Source: Zygnema cylindricum
Taxonomy: Eukaryota > Streptophyta > Zygnematophyceae > Zygnematales > Zygnemataceae
Direction of reading: 5' to 3'
DNA: 64,000 nt
Assembly: GCA_037447655.1 (NCBI GenBank)
Contig: JBBHKE010002713.1
Location: 62,001-126,000 of the forward strand
Shown here piece after piece: positions 13,390 to 25,710 of the stretch. The notes below the pieces were generated by a model. The model worked only from the letters and a program-made list of their open reading frames with translations, was not told the DNA's origin and made no database searches. A program made the translations under genes and the position numbers. The number at the start of each line of letters is the position of its first letter. Position 1 is the first letter of the stretch.

Positions 13390-13599
13390 TACACCGCGAA
13401 TCGCTGCGTATCAAATCTGACACTGACCGTACATCACACTAATTGAATCACATTGTACTTTCGTTATTAACGCTAATCGGAATAGAACCCTAAAAGGCGT
13501 AAAGAAAAAATATAATTATTAATGGTATTTAAGAATTTGGGTCAAAATTTGGGGGAACCGAATTAGCGTTCAATACGCTAATAGCGATTCACGGTGTAC
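13390..13599 (+). mobile_element. TA-target MITE, family F4
   Basis: 210 bp bounded by TACACCGCGAATCGCT and the inverted end AGCGATTCACGGTGTA. Inserted exactly at the end of the 1.1 kb repeat copy. Non-coding. Confidence 0.75.
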
Positions 13600-13711
13600 A
13601 AAATCGCAAGGTTCAGTACAGTATAGTACTGTACTGTACAGTACACCTTGAATCGTCTGTCGCCACCTGTCGACACGTAAGAGGCTGTTTCAATTGAAAT
13701 GAAAGAAATAA

Positions 13712-13991
13712 GGGTGAAGTTCCATTAGGCGGTCCCAGTAAATGTACGGACAAGTCTACTGGCAGCGTTTACTGGAAGTCCGTTCCATTGTGTCGGGCCA
13801 GTAAAAACCTTCCTCAATTATGATTGGCGCCACGTAAGTTGGAGTCCAGATTCTAAAAATCTTGAAAAAAATCTACAAACGGAATATCTGTACGAAATTT
13901 TTGTACCACCGGAGGTAATTAATGATTCGTACATAAAGTTTTCGGCTAGATTCTGATTTTGAAAATGGAAATCAAAATTTCGAAACGGAAT
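13712..13991 (+). mobile_element. GGGT...ACCC element, cut by the assembly gap
   Basis: Begins TAA then GGGTGAAGTTCCATTAGGCG, matching the ends of 15032-15803 and 60999-61735. The other end is lost in the N run. Confidence 0.65.
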
Positions 13992-14001
13992 NNNNNNNNN
14001 N
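13992..14001. other. Assembly gap (10 N)
   Basis: Ten ambiguous bases separate a truncated GGGT-family element from a fragment of family F1. True gap size is unknown. Confidence 1.
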
Positions 14002-14154
14002 GCTAATACATGTAATTATATACATAGGCATGTTTTATAATCTTTAGCATGCGGCAGCGCTTAGATATTATAAGCATGTACGATATGAATAAATGCACAG
14101 TCTGATTAGTGCAAAAAAACTCGCGTGCAAGGGTACGCACGCGCAGACTAAATC

Positions 14155-14660
14155 AGGTTCTTAAAATATCGATTTTTTTTTTCAAATAGGAAACATGATT
14201 TTAATTTTTCCTTAACGTTAATTAAGGTACCGTACAAAATAGGGTAAAGAACGAAAGTACAATAAAATATAAATAGTGTGGTGTACGATCGATGTCAGAC
14301 CGTACATAAATGTACCTTTTCAAGTCAAAATTTACAAAAAATGAACTAAATCAGACGCGCACGCATGGGAACGTGCGCTCAAAAAAACGTGATTAGTCTG
14401 ACACGTAAATAAGTATAGCATGTACGAATATTATAGATTCGCGACGGCGTACGATTTCTAATATTTTGTACGGATACATATATTAATGTACATAATCGTA
14501 CGGCGAATATTCCATTTTTGCTATCCCCAAATTAAAATAAACGCCAAAATTAGAATACACCTTTTTTTCAACTAATTTCAAACTCTTGATTAGCATCAAT
14601 TACGGTAAATTTTCTTCAACACTATTTAAACTTTATCACTAATAACTATTCGCGGTGTAC
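14155..14660 (+). mobile_element. TA-target MITE, family F1, partial
   Basis: Inverted relative of 616-1136, ending at ATTCGCGGTGTAC. The left terminus is missing; 14002-14150 looks like part of another F1 copy in the other orientation. Confidence 0.65.
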
Positions 14661-14689
14661 CTTTCGTTTGCTCCCTTTACAAAAAGGGA

Positions 14690-15025
14690 ATTGCTAAGGA
14701 CATGGTTACATCAGGAGGTCTCTGTAATAGTACATAGTACAGACAACAAAATTTATGTATTACAAAGGCCTCGATTACATCGCGTATCATCTGTAAATAA
14801 GATTTTACATACGTGTTCTGATTTGAGTGGTTCCACGTAAGTCGACGATCAAATCTCTAAATCGCAAAGATTTGGAAACCGACCACTTTGGTATGAAAAT
14901 CCGAACTTGCATATTTCGTACGTGTACTTCGCAAGTGTACCGCTTCAATGTACCTCAGAGATCTCCTTCACTCAGCTGACTTTCAGGAAAAAATCGTAAT
15001 TATATTCGGCAAAAATTTTACGGTC
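14690..15025. repeat. Dispersed repeat matching inverted 50075-50400
   Basis: Shares GGTTACATCAGGAGGTCTCTG, the GTCGACG/AATCTCTAAATCG region and a CTTCACTCAGCTGAC segment with the reverse complement of 50075-50400. Non-coding, probably part of a GGGT/ACCC element (TAACCATACCC end at 50393). Confidence 0.6.
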
Positions 15026-15031
15026 ACCTTA

Positions 15032-15803
15032 GGGTAGAATTCCATTAGGCGGTTCCAGGAAATGTACGGAAAATTATACTGGAACCGTTTACTAGAAGAC
15101 TTCCATTTTGTCGGGCCACTAACAAACATTCCTCAATTATGATTGGCGCATATAGGTTAGAGTCCATATTCATAAAATCTTAAAAAAAAATCTAAAAACG
15201 AAAAGTCAAAAAGAAATATTTATACGACCGGAGGTAGTTAATGATTCGTACGTAAAGTTTGCTGCAAGATTTTGATTATGAAAATGGAAATCGAAATTTC
15301 AAAACGGAATGGCAAAAAAACGCGGCAAACTTTAAAGGTCGCGACATACTTTGAATGTCGGTGGATGTCAGACGGAGCGTGCGAGGAAATTTCCAACTCA
15401 CCTACATCCAGCGTGGGCAGGCGGCACATGGTCTGTAGGACATAGGCACATGGCCTGTACGACGTGTAGGCCCGCGATCACTTGTTCAAAGTGGATATTA
15501 TTTTGCTTTTTAACGTGTACCAATGGTACAAGACCTTGCCTCGACCAGTATCGTACAACTCTCCTCGCGAGGAGAGTATCGTGACACTGGACGATGTGCG
15601 CGAATGCTTCGCGGGTCTGTAAAATATATAATATCGAACGGCCAGGAATTACGCCTACATCATTGGAGCCTTCCGACAGCTTTCCGGTAACGATGTTTCG
15701 GGTGACAAAAAAAAAAAAAAAAGGTACGGCTTTGTACAATACTGTACGAAAACGTACGGCGTCCAGTAATTAACCCCACTTTTCGTCTAATGGAATTCTA
15801 CCC
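15032..15803 (+). mobile_element. GGGT...ACCC TIR element (Harbinger-like MITE)
   Basis: 772 bp. Left end GGGTAGAATTCCATTAGGCG, right end TCTAATGGAATTCTACCC, preceded by TTA. An internal perfect palindrome (CTCTCCTCGCGAGGAGAG) lies at about 15560. No long ORF that resembles a transposase. Confidence 0.75.
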
Positions 15804-16164
15804 GAGACTTTGGGGGCGTGTGAAAATTTTAATTTTTCATCGACGCACGTGTCTATCGTATAGGTGTAGCGAAATGATGGTTCTGTATTGGTGAACCCAC
15901 CTCGCGGAGGTGGGTTCACCAATAAAGAGGCGCATGGAGCGGAGGTGGGCTCACCAATATAGAGGCGCATGGAGCGATTGCTTCGCAGATGAAGACCAAA
16001 ATGTAATCGGACGGTCGACGTATTCTCCTGGATACTTGGAGAATCGTAATCTTATTTTCTGTAATGTTGTTTTCAAAAAACTCACGAAAATATAGTACGG
16101 CGTGGTACGGGCAAGTACAAAATTCTGTATTAAACCTCACTTTTCGTCTGATGTAACCATACCC
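15804..16164 (-). mobile_element. GGGT...ACCC-related element with hairpin; relative at 23565-23960
   Basis: Ends AACCATACCC followed by TAA. Its reverse complement matches 23565-23960 (GTTACATCAGACAAAAAGTGAGG onward). It carries the palindrome described at 15887-15923. Confidence 0.6.
15887..15923. repeat. Perfect hairpin-forming palindrome
   Basis: GGTGAACCCACCT followed by CGCGG and AGGTGGGTTCACC: a 15-16 bp perfect stem with a minimal loop, partly repeated at 15940-15960. Confidence 0.85.
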
Positions 16165-16194
16165 TAAGTAAAAATTAAAACGATATTTTAATCT

Positions 16195-17192
16195 CATGGA
16201 AGAGGCTTCGTTATTTTGTGCACTCTATTCCGTAAAATAGCGCGCAAACGCGTTTAGACTTCGCGTAAACGCGTTTGGACTTTTAGTCGTCTCGAGAAAT
16301 GAAGCTGAATTGTGAGTCAAAAATGGTCATATACAAATGGTATATTAGTAACCTATTACGCTATACTGTACTGTAGCTCTGAGCATGGGAATTAGGTCAA
16401 AACGGAGTCCACAGTAATTCAGAAACATTTTAACATGGATCCCGAATGTTGGAGAGTAACCCTAATTTTAAGCAAAATTGCGAATCGAAAAAAGTGATAA
16501 AAAAAAAAGTGATTTATGGCTCAAAGTTAAGCTCAACGAGAGGAAATGTAGTATGGTAAAGAATTCATAAAAAATGCATTGTTAATTTAACTTATTTTTT
16601 CAAAAATTATGAAGAAGAAACTTACTCAAAGAAAATTGGATTTTTTATAGAACCAAAAAAAAAAAAAAAAAAACAGTCTTACAAATCCAAAGTATAACCT
16701 TTTACCTCAAGATAACCAAAAGTACCAAAAGTACCAAAAAGTACCAAAAAAGTACCAAAGTTACAAAAAAAGTACTAAAAAAGTACCAAAAAAATATCTT
16801 CCACTACAATACTGTCCTCTCCTTTTTCTCCGATGAACTATAATTTCCTTCCCTCCTTATACCTCCGCAGGAAGACTGCCAAAAAAAAACACAATTGTAT
16901 TTGCATACAAAATAATTAAGGCCATCTCCATTTTATAAGCTCCATGTCATCCGTACAAAAACTCCGTACAGAAATCCAAAAAATTGACCTCTTCGCTGTT
17001 TTAGTGTTTTACAAAACATCATCTTCGGCGTCGACGTCACCGTCGGCATCTCACGAGCAGAAAGCAAAGAAGAAAGCGACAAAAAGCTTAAGAAGGAAAA
17101 ACTAATAACGGTACTAAAAAAGTCAGCGAAACCCGCGTAGGTTCTTTGATCGCCTGTCGCGACCTGTCGACACGTAAGAGGCTGTTTCAATC
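16195..17192 (+). repeat. 1.1 kb direct repeat, copy 2
   Basis: Second copy of 12297-13386, about 10% shorter and more decayed: indels break the exon-like frame, and the AGTACCAAAA array is shorter. The terminal GACACGTAAGAGGCTGTTTC also occurs at 13673-13693, just after copy 1, as a solo end. Confidence 0.85.
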
Positions 17193-17335
17193 ACGTACAT
17201 TCTGCTAGTGGGCCCACCGCGGCACTTTCCGGGTCATCTTATGACCGTCTAAAATGACTGGGCGTTTTCGAACCGTCCACATCCATATCCCACGGCCAGA
17301 AACCGTCTGGCGTAATGGTACGATACAGTTCAGTA

Positions 17336-17822
17336 CACCGCCAATCGCTATTAGAGTATATAACGCCAATTTGGTGCCTTTAAAGGCTACTTTTGTTGAT
17401 GTGATTTTCATACCATATTTGTCTACTTTTGCAATAATAATTTACATACTATAAATATCCTTCTTGCAATAAACCCCCTTTGGTACCTTCGTGCGTACAA
17501 TATTTGGTGCACAGAAGAGCATTTTTTGACAACTTGCCAAAAGTTAATTGACTTTTGGCATTTAGCAGACTAACACAAATCCAGGTCGGAAACTCTTGTT
17601 TTTTATCTCCTCGTCAGGTGATTTCCCGAATTTAGTTTCTAGAAAAGACAAACGTTTTGTCGTATATGGCGTTATTTCTCTAGTAGGGCGCGCATGGCTT
17701 TGGAGGCCTCCGGCAGAAAAATTGACCATTCGGAGGATTCGATTGGCCAATCGGAGAAAAATGACAAACTAATTTCTTTTGGTGCATTTGTCGTGAGTTC
17801 AATGACGTCACCGATAATCCGC
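17336..17822. other. Solo F3 end and unassigned sequence
   Basis: TACACCGCCAATCGCTATTAG at 17334 begins a region matching the first 50 bases of 17823-18372 but has no matching right end. 17530-17800 contains short unassigned sequence with no gene. Confidence 0.4.
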
Positions 17823-18372
17823 TACACCGTCAATCGCTATTAGAGTATACAACGCCAATTTGGTGTGCTTTTTAAAAAAAAGAAACCCGAAATACAATCC
17901 ATAATTGTATTTTTTCCATTATTCTAATTAGGTTTTTTTTTCAATTAGCGTTAAAAAAGGAAGTACACTACGATGGAAATAGTGTAACTACGGACATGAG
18001 ATTTCCGTACAAAATAGTACTTTTTGAATTACAAAGGCATAAAAAGACACTTAACATTATTGCGCACACATGTGAATGTGCACTGGAAGAAACAAATGCA
18101 ATCTCGTCGACAAAAATCACGTTCTCATATGTTCGTCCGTCCACCGTGTGAACGGCGCGACGGCGTACGAATTGTCAGATTTTGTACGAATACACATATT
18201 ACTGTAGACATTGAAAGGGCGGGTATTTATTATTCAGGACAACCCAAATTACAGTTAGGGATTAATTAGTATATATATAATTTAAAAAAAAAAAAAAAAA
18301 ATCCGATTAGTGTTAATAACACTTTTTTTTTACGCTATTCATTCCTTTACTCTAATAGCGATTGACGGTGTA
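17823..18372 (+). mobile_element. TA-target MITE, family F3
   Basis: 550 bp between TACACCGTCAATCGC and GCGATTGACGGTGTA. Subterminal TATTAGAGTA and TACTCTAATA are also inverted. Non-coding. Confidence 0.78.
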
Positions 18373-18556
18373 GATACCCCCCTCAAAAGAGTTTTTCTTT
18401 ATTTTGATTTTTGGCTGACCTGACTGTTTTTGTCCTGTTCAGGACCGGCTGCAGATTTGTAGTCCACTTTTTTTAGGTCGTTTTTTTTTTCTATTTCCCT
18501 TTTCATTGTTGAGAGCCAATGATTATGCGTTTTTTATTCGGAGCACTGCAGTACAG

Positions 18557-19100
18557 TACACCGAGCATCGTTATTAGTGTCAACGTCACTAATTTGGGTT
18601 CATAAAATTTTGATTTTTTTCCTCAAATATGATACATGATTTTAATTTTTCCTTAACGTTAGTTGAGGTACCGTACAAAATAGCGTAAAGAACTAAAGTT
18701 GAATAAGATCTAAATAGCGTGGTGTACGGTCGATGTCAGACCGTACATAAATGTACCTTTTCAAGTGAAAATTTTACAAAAAATGAATTAAATCGGATGC
18801 GCACGCATAGGAACGTGCGCTACAAAAACGGGATTGGTCTGACACGTAAATTAGTCTGACATGTACGGATATATAAGTTTCACTACGGTGTACGATTTCT
18901 TATGTTTTGTACGAATACATATAATAATGTGTATAATCGTTCAGAAAATTTTCCATTTTTGCTGTTCCAAATTGGCGTTAACACTGAAATTAGAATAAAC
19001 CTTTTTTTTTTAAATTTTCAAATTCTTAATTAGCGTCAATGACGGTATATTTACTTACACACTATTTAAACTTTGACACTAATAACGATGCGCGGTGTAC
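18557..19100 (+). mobile_element. TA-target MITE, family F1, full length
   Basis: About 544 bp with both ends: CAGTACACCGAGCATCG and CGATGCGCGGTGTACTG. Directly followed by an F2 element; the same pair occurs inverted at 62365-63610. Confidence 0.82.
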
Positions 19101-19101
19101 T

Positions 19102-19592
19102 GTACACCGTGAATCGCTATTAGCGTGTTGGTCGCTAATTGAGGTACCCTGTTTTTTTGGGCAAATTCTCAAATAGAATTAGACATTCTAAATGTTCCTA
19201 CACGTTTTTTGAGGTGTTCCATAAAATAGGATTCATGACTGTTATATAGTGCCATCGTAAATAGTGTGGTGTACGGTCTGTCAGAGACGTACTCTTTTGT
19301 ACCTTTTTCAAGTAGAAAAGTACAGAAAAGATATTCACACTGTCAAGGAGTCGCGCTAACATGTAATTGCGTAAATATTTTCCGGCATTCGCGGATGTCA
19401 AAATAACGCGACGGCGTACGATTTGAGCAATTTCGTACATGAACATATTGTAGTGTGGAGATATTCTGCATCAAATTTTTTTACAAAGCAGTTTACAAAT
19501 TAGAGTATACGAAAAATTAGAATAAAAATTATTTCCAATTTGCGTAAATAACGCTAATTGTTTCATTACGCTAATAGCGATTCACGGTGCAC
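19102..19592 (+). mobile_element. TA-target MITE, family F2, copy 1
   Basis: About 490 bp between TACACCGTGAATCGC and GCGATTCACGGTG. Matches 62365-62857 in reverse complement. Confidence 0.8.
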
Positions 19593-19873
19593 TGTACAGT
19601 AGTTGTTACACATAGGGACACCTGAAATCCGGGTCCGCCGGATCTGCGCTAAAAAACAAAGTTTTTTCGCTAAGTTACAAGTACATGGAGAAGCACCCTA
19701 AGGTGTATAATTTTTGGTACCCGAAAAATATCAAAACATTAATCACCAATAGTATGGCACTTTGGCAGTCTTCTGTACTAAACTGTACTGTACTGTATTT
19801 TTACTGTATAGCATGCACTCTGGATGTTTCGTGCGGGTTTTATGTTCGGATTCAACTCGAATTCTAGTTTTGT

Positions 19874-22800
19874 ATGTTCGGACTCCGCACGAACGTTTCG
19901 CACCTTTTAAAATTTAAACATAGACTAAGGGCGAGTGCAGCAACAGGCAGGGCAGCCATGGCTGCCATTAAAAATATGTCTTCCTGGATCCCCGGTCAAG
20001 TGTCTTCTTGTGCGACCGAGTTTGTCGTGATTCGCCATGGCGAGACGACATGGAATGCAAAGAGAATGCTTCAGGTAGTTATTCTTGTAAACTTTTTGAT
20101 TTCTTGTTGCTACTTTTCTTTATCTACTTTGTTGCTTTTGCTATTAGCGTTAATATGTTTTGGCGGCTTAACTAAATTTTATCTATAAACACGTGCACAC
20201 GTGTCCGATTTTCATTTGGAAATCGTCAATAGGGTAAGAATCGGACCTTTCCATCACAACTGGTGGATTAATAATTTGCCAGGTGCGTACGGAGAAAAAT
20301 GAGTTTAAAGGCCGCAAAAAAGGGTCAACGAGGAAGCTAATACACGGTGTACTTTCTTAGTTTTTACAGTCATTGTTAATATCTGGTATTGTCTTCTTTT
20401 TTTCATTTCTTGCCACAGGTTTTACTGTCAATATATGATACGTTTTGTTTTTTTTGTTTACTTTTTTTTTCATGTTTGTTTGTTTGTTTTTTTTTTGTTG
20501 TTGTTTTTCATTTCTTTTGGAAACAAAATGAGCTTTTTTATCGTGCTTTGCCAGGGTCAAATGGAATCAGAGCTGAGTTCTTTGGGCAAACTTCAGGCCA
20601 CAGCTGTAAGAGTAATGTTTACCAACAAGATAAAATCTAATTGTAGAAGACTTTGCTGGAAAAATAGAAATAATGTATGGTAAAAAGCTTTTCTAAAATA
20701 AATGTAATTGTAAAAAGCTTTATAAAGAAATAGTATAAAATTTACAAAGAGAATTCCACACTCTTGATGCAATTCCTTTTTTTTCTTGGCAGTTTGTATG
20801 AGTAATGTTTAATATAAAAACAAATAGTAGAAAACTTTATTGGAAATTTGTAGCAGAAAGCGTACGAAGAGAATCGGCGCTGATAATGAAATTGTTTTTT
20901 TTTTTTTGTAATCTTCTTCTTGACTGTGTGTAAAAATTATGCTTTGATTTTCTTTCACAGGGTTTAGATTGAATTTTTCGTTTTACGAGAATCTTGATCA
21001 AAATTTGATTTATAGTGTGTTAGTGAAAAGTACAATACTTAGGATGAATAACAGTACAAACTCTCAAATATATATATGCCCGAGAAAAATAATTGATATG
21101 TTTAAAGATGATTTAAAAGGTTGTTGAGATAATATCTGTCTATTTTTACCTTTTTCTTTGAAGTTCAGAAGTTTGTTCTCATTAAGTTTTTGTTGAGGAA
21201 TTTCAAATTTCTATTTGTTGTGATGTAGAGTTTAGGTCGCAGAGCGTTTGGCAAAAGGAGAGATTCCCTTCACTGCCATCTACTCCTCCGACCTCCAACG
21301 AGCTTACGATACAGCCTTAGAGATATCGAAACTTACTGGATTCCAGGTAAAACACACAAAAATCCTTGAAAATTCCCATGGAGATAAAAGACGTTCCATA
21401 TCTTTTATACATTCACCTGACGAAAGCAGAATTGTCAGGCTCCTCTGATAGGATTTTCTTCAATCATTTTGAAGGGGGATTAAGTCGTGTATTTGCAGAT
21501 TTACAAAGACAAAGGCTTAAGAGAACGCCATTTAGGTCTTCTTCAAGGATTCACACGTGAAGAGTCGAAAGTTCAACAGCCAAAAGCTCACCAAGCCTTC
21601 ACATCTCGAAATAGAGACACACGAATTCCGGTATGACCATACAATAATCGATATTTTGAGTACTAATTGAGGGATTTGTGTTTTACCTGTATAAATTTTC
21701 ACTTCTGGTTATCGTTCTTGAGCTCGAGCAGTAATTGCTGGTACAATGTTTGCGGTATGCTTTATTTGATGGGTATAGTCTGGACTACAATGTTTCTTTG
21801 AAAACATATCTTTATCATTTTCGTTAACACCGATGGTGTTTTAAAGTTTATCAAGTTTATCTAATTTGTCGTCCAAAACATGCTTCCAGGGAGGAGGAGA
21901 GAGCAAAGATGAACTCCATCAACGTGTGAAGAAGGCTTTGGAGGATATTGCTGAGAAGCACCCAGGTCTGTATGGTTTTCTTAAATTTATGTCTTGAAAA
22001 TTCTATGGTTAGGGCACAAAGGAGATCTTGTTGCTTCAAATTTTTACAGCCGAAATTCTAAAATGTCACTGTTGTTTGTTGTTATTTTATTGAAGGGTTA
22101 ATCATGACGTGTAAAGGCAAATTTTCCTCCAGTGTTCATTGCCGGGAAGTAACTCTTAAAGTACATTAGTTTTATGTAGGCCAATTAGTTACCAGGCTAT
22201 GTGGATGCATTTTTTCCAGGTAAATGAAGACCGGGAAATTTAAGATATAACTCAAATTGTTGACACTATTGTCTGTCCGCTGAATCGAAAATTTGGCACT
22301 AAAAGAGTGAACTCTATTATTTATGTCCTCTTTCACTTTTTGTTCTAAGGATCTATTTTTTACCAAGAGAAGTGGGTTATGGTTGTGAGTGGACTCCACC
22401 GCATCCTTTGCGATTACACCTGTATTGTTTCAATTATTCCCACGAATGTTCCGTCATAATGGTTTTGGACACTATATTTACAACCTTTTGTTGCCTATAT
22501 CCAAAGCTTCTCTTCTTCAAATCACTTCCGTTCATTGAGATTGACTATTTTAATATTGAGTTACAGACTTTCATCATCTTTATCTCTATCGTTATCGTTT
22601 GGATTGTCACCTTAGTTATCGTTTTTGCTGTCATCTATCATGATCATGATTTTTTGTCATTGACATATCATCATTAGCACCATTTTCATCCCATTACCTT
22701 ATTCTTATCATTGTTGTCGCCACTCATTATGATAACAAATTCTTGTCACTGTCACTATTATAATCATCATCACTACAATTTATATCACTCGTCGCTATTA

Positions 22801-23068
22801 TCGTCAAACTCTAAAACTTACCTGTGTTTGTTTTTTTTTTGGTACAGGTGAGCGTGTGGTGGTTGTAAGCCATGGTGGAGTTATTAATTGTTTCCATGAA
22901 GAAGCAATCGGATGTCCTCCTCCTAGTCGTGTCATCAACGCCTCAATTCACATTGTTCGAATTGCAAACGGAAAACAATGGACTATTTGCTCATGGGGAG
23001 ACGTAAGCCATTTGGAGGGAGTGGGATTTCGGGCCGATGCTTTTGGTGGAGGTCCCGACTCAGCATAG
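19874..23068 (+). CDS. Histidine phosphatase family protein (phosphoglycerate mutase-like), 6 exons
   Basis: Member of the branch-1 histidine phosphatase superfamily, closest in layout to plant phosphoglycerate-mutase-like protein 4. Exons: 19874-20074, 20555-20605, 21236-21346, 21499-21630, 21890-21965, 22848-23068. All junctions are GT-AG and in phase, giving 263 residues. The RHGET motif carries the phospho-accepting His (about residue 55); SSDLQRAYDTA supplies the second Arg; LRERHLGLLQGF carries the acid Glu; VVVVSHGG carries the second catalytic His (about 199); the C terminus keeps WTICSWGDVSHL. About 45 residues precede the domain and are basic and Ser/Ala-rich, so an organelle transit peptide is possible if the first Met is used; a later Met (MAAIKN) would give a shorter form. 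The true substrate cannot be deduced: many relatives are general phosphatases rather than glycolytic mutases. Confidence 0.93.
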
Positions 23069-23564
23069 ACGAGTCGGGTTTGGAGAGAGAGGGGAGGGAT
23101 GTACAAAGACAAGTGATGGGAGAAATGACCGTTTTTATAAAGGTGTAGCGTTGATGGTAACGGTTTTGGTACCACCGGTATTCAAATATTGAAATACAAA
23201 TTAGTTAGAGTACACGACAATTGTGATACCTATTTATGTTTGTGAGTACAATCTACAGCTAATTTAGGGTTTCGAAGGAGGCCCTTATATTTCAAAGGGA
23301 GAGAAACATTTTATCATAGAAACGGTCTAGTTACTGTGACTAAACAACAAGGATTTAAGAGGCAATTTGAGCCTCTGTTTCTGTCCATTTTGAGCCTATG
23401 TTTAGGACTCTGATGGACAATAAGATCTCTCTTATTCGTCATGAACTATTTGTTTTTGGAGTTTCTTAGATTTCACAAACTGGTAAATTTTATGCCCCAT
23501 TTATTAATGAATTTCAATGCGCCATTTTTTTTTAATGATTTGATTCATTAATCTATTGTTTACG

Positions 23565-23960
23565 GTGCAGTTACATCAGACAAAAAGTGAGGTACAGAAT
23601 TTTGTACTTGACCGTACTATGCCATACTATTTTTTCGTGAGTTTTTTGATAACAACGTTACAGAAGATATGATTATGATTCTCCAAGGGTCCAAGAGATA
23701 ACATTGACTGGCTGATTATATTTTGGTCTTCATCCGCGAAGCAGTCGCTCCATCCGCCTCTGTAGTGGTGTACTCACTTCACGGAGGTAAATCCACCTTC
23801 ACACTCACCTCATGGAGGTAAGTCTACCATCACAGAAAATGTAAAATCGCTACACGTGGACGAGATAGACTCGTGCGACAATGGTTTACCACAAAACATT
23901 TCACACGTCGCAAAGGCGACATGCCTTCTGACAAGGTAAGCGCGAATCCACCAAAATCCA
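23565..23960 (+). mobile_element. GGGT...ACCC-related element, copy of 15804-16164
   Basis: Inverted relative of 15804-16164, sharing TTTTTCGTGAGTTTTTTGA, TTTTGGTCTTCATC and the GAAGCAGTCGCTCCAT region. The terminal GGGT is mutated. Confidence 0.6.
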
Positions 23961-24107
23961 ACAGAATGTCTTTGCCGGTCGTAACGTTGCTTTTGTCTTC
24001 CCTTCAACTTCGTGGTTTCACGCGTTTCGATTTTTCGTTTCGAATAAAAACCAGGCGCTAAAAATGGTAGAGCATCTGCGAAGAAAAAGGAAACTGGTTT
24101 CCCTAGT

Positions 24108-24240
24108 ACTTGACCTTCATTTGACCTTGTGATCGACTTTGAATTTGACTTTGACCATGATTTTGACTTTGACCTTGACTTTGACCTTGACTTTGGCCTT
24201 GACTTTGACCTCGACTTTGACCTTGACTTTGACCTTGACA
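24108..24240 (-). repeat. 12-bp tandem repeat (TCAAGGTCAAAG)n
   Basis: About eleven units, reading on the minus strand as Ser-Lys/Ser-Arg in one frame and Gly-Gln/Ser-Gln in another. A 159-codon minus-strand ORF (24289-23810) spans it but overlaps transposon sequence, so coding is doubtful. Confidence 0.8.
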
Positions 24241-25710
24241 GGCCTCGATCGATTTTTTTGTAGTAGGCACCCAATTGTGCGGAAAACATTGCACCATAGA
24301 TAAAATTAGGTTCAGCTGTTTGTTTTCAATAAATGTTTTCTTCTTCATCGGCCAATTGAACTGGCGGAATTTGTTTTCCGGGGACTTTATTTTTCTTTTC
24401 TAGTTATTTATTGGGTCGTAAGTTCCTTGGTGGTGATGATGATGTTTGGCTATTGTCCATAACATTGCACCACCCATCGTTCTAGAGTTAATAACTCTAA
24501 TAACACTACAATCTCCTAAGTCTCCTTGCACTAAATTAGTACTGTTAATCCTAAATTTGCAGTGATGTTAATATTTCCTTGACGTTAATAACAATGGGCG
24601 GTGTACCAAATTTGTAGACGATTTATATGTTGGTAGACGATTTGTCTTCTATCATTAAAGCATGCACTCCCCATGGTGTTATTTCCAACATTCATCCTCG
24701 CACTTGGAGCATGCTTAATTCTCCCTACTTTGTGTTTATCTGAGCATTTTTCCAAGTTTTGTGCTTTTCAATTTCTTGGGTTTTCCTCTTTTCCCCTTTA
24801 CTTGTATTGTTTGCAAAACAAATTGATTAGTGAAATGACCAGGTTTACAAATAATATTTAACACGAAATGTGTCCAAACTTTTCAAAGGAAGAGGGAACA
24901 ATTTGTCGTATTACAAAAATGCTAGTTTTCGAATTTGTTCAGCATCATTACAACAAACATGACAGAAATCGTCCCAAAAGGACCGAGGTGGAAGTGCCAA
25001 GTCCAGAAGGATTTCACTTTACAACCAGCAACAAACAATTTAACTAAAGAGGGTTTAAGTGAGTCACTCGTCAAGTACATTGCATGTTGCTACTAAATTA
25101 CTAATACTAAAGCAGTATAAGTCATGTTTTTGTTCACTTAGGATTGTGGACAGCTGCACTTTGCCTCTAAGCATGTTGAACTAATGTGGTTTTGAGAAAG
25201 CGTTAGTTCATTCTTGTTTTATGGTTAGTGTCAACATACATTATAATCCCATTATTTATCAATTTGTATTAGATGAATAAAAAGACATTCTCATTTCGGT
25301 GTTCGCAAGTATTATTGAAGGTATTTGCACAATTTGTTGCATTAGACTTATAACGTGCACGATGAAGAACACATATTTTTTCTTACGACAATGGTTAAAC
25401 CTTGTTTCGTTTGGCACGTTTTCTTAATTTGCTCCGCCCCTCTCCTCCATAACATTTGCAAAACACCACACTCACGTCTACAACTTGTTACTAGCTTCAA
25501 ACCATAACGACCTAAAACTTCATAGAGGGCAAAGAATGCATTCGATAAGTTTTCAATTATCCTCTTGTTTGTGATACTTACGCTATGGAAAATTGTGAAG
25601 ACCTTTTTTTTTAATGAAAACGATTCAATAAAAAAACTTTGCAAGTCAATAAGTTATTAGTGGAAGAGCGATAGTAGCACTACAACGTGGATCGCTATTA
25701 ATAATAATTA

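Larger units (their letters stand above)
23069..25710. other. Gene-free stretch 3' of the histidine phosphatase gene
   Basis: No convincing gene. It holds a copy of the 15804-16164 element (23565-23960), a 12-bp tandem array (24108-24240), a solo TA-MITE end (GGGCGGTGTACC near 24600) and otherwise unique AT-rich DNA. Confidence 0.5.

Noticed and set aside
15887-15923. Hairpin read as a possible Helitron 3' end or integron-type site
   Set aside because: No CTRR end or TC start nearby, no recombinase, and the hairpin lies inside a TIR element.
23810-24289. 159-codon Ser-Lys/Ser-Arg ORF as an SR splicing factor
   Set aside because: No RNA-recognition motif, the repeat has a strict 12-bp DNA period, and the rest of the ORF lies in transposon-related sequence.
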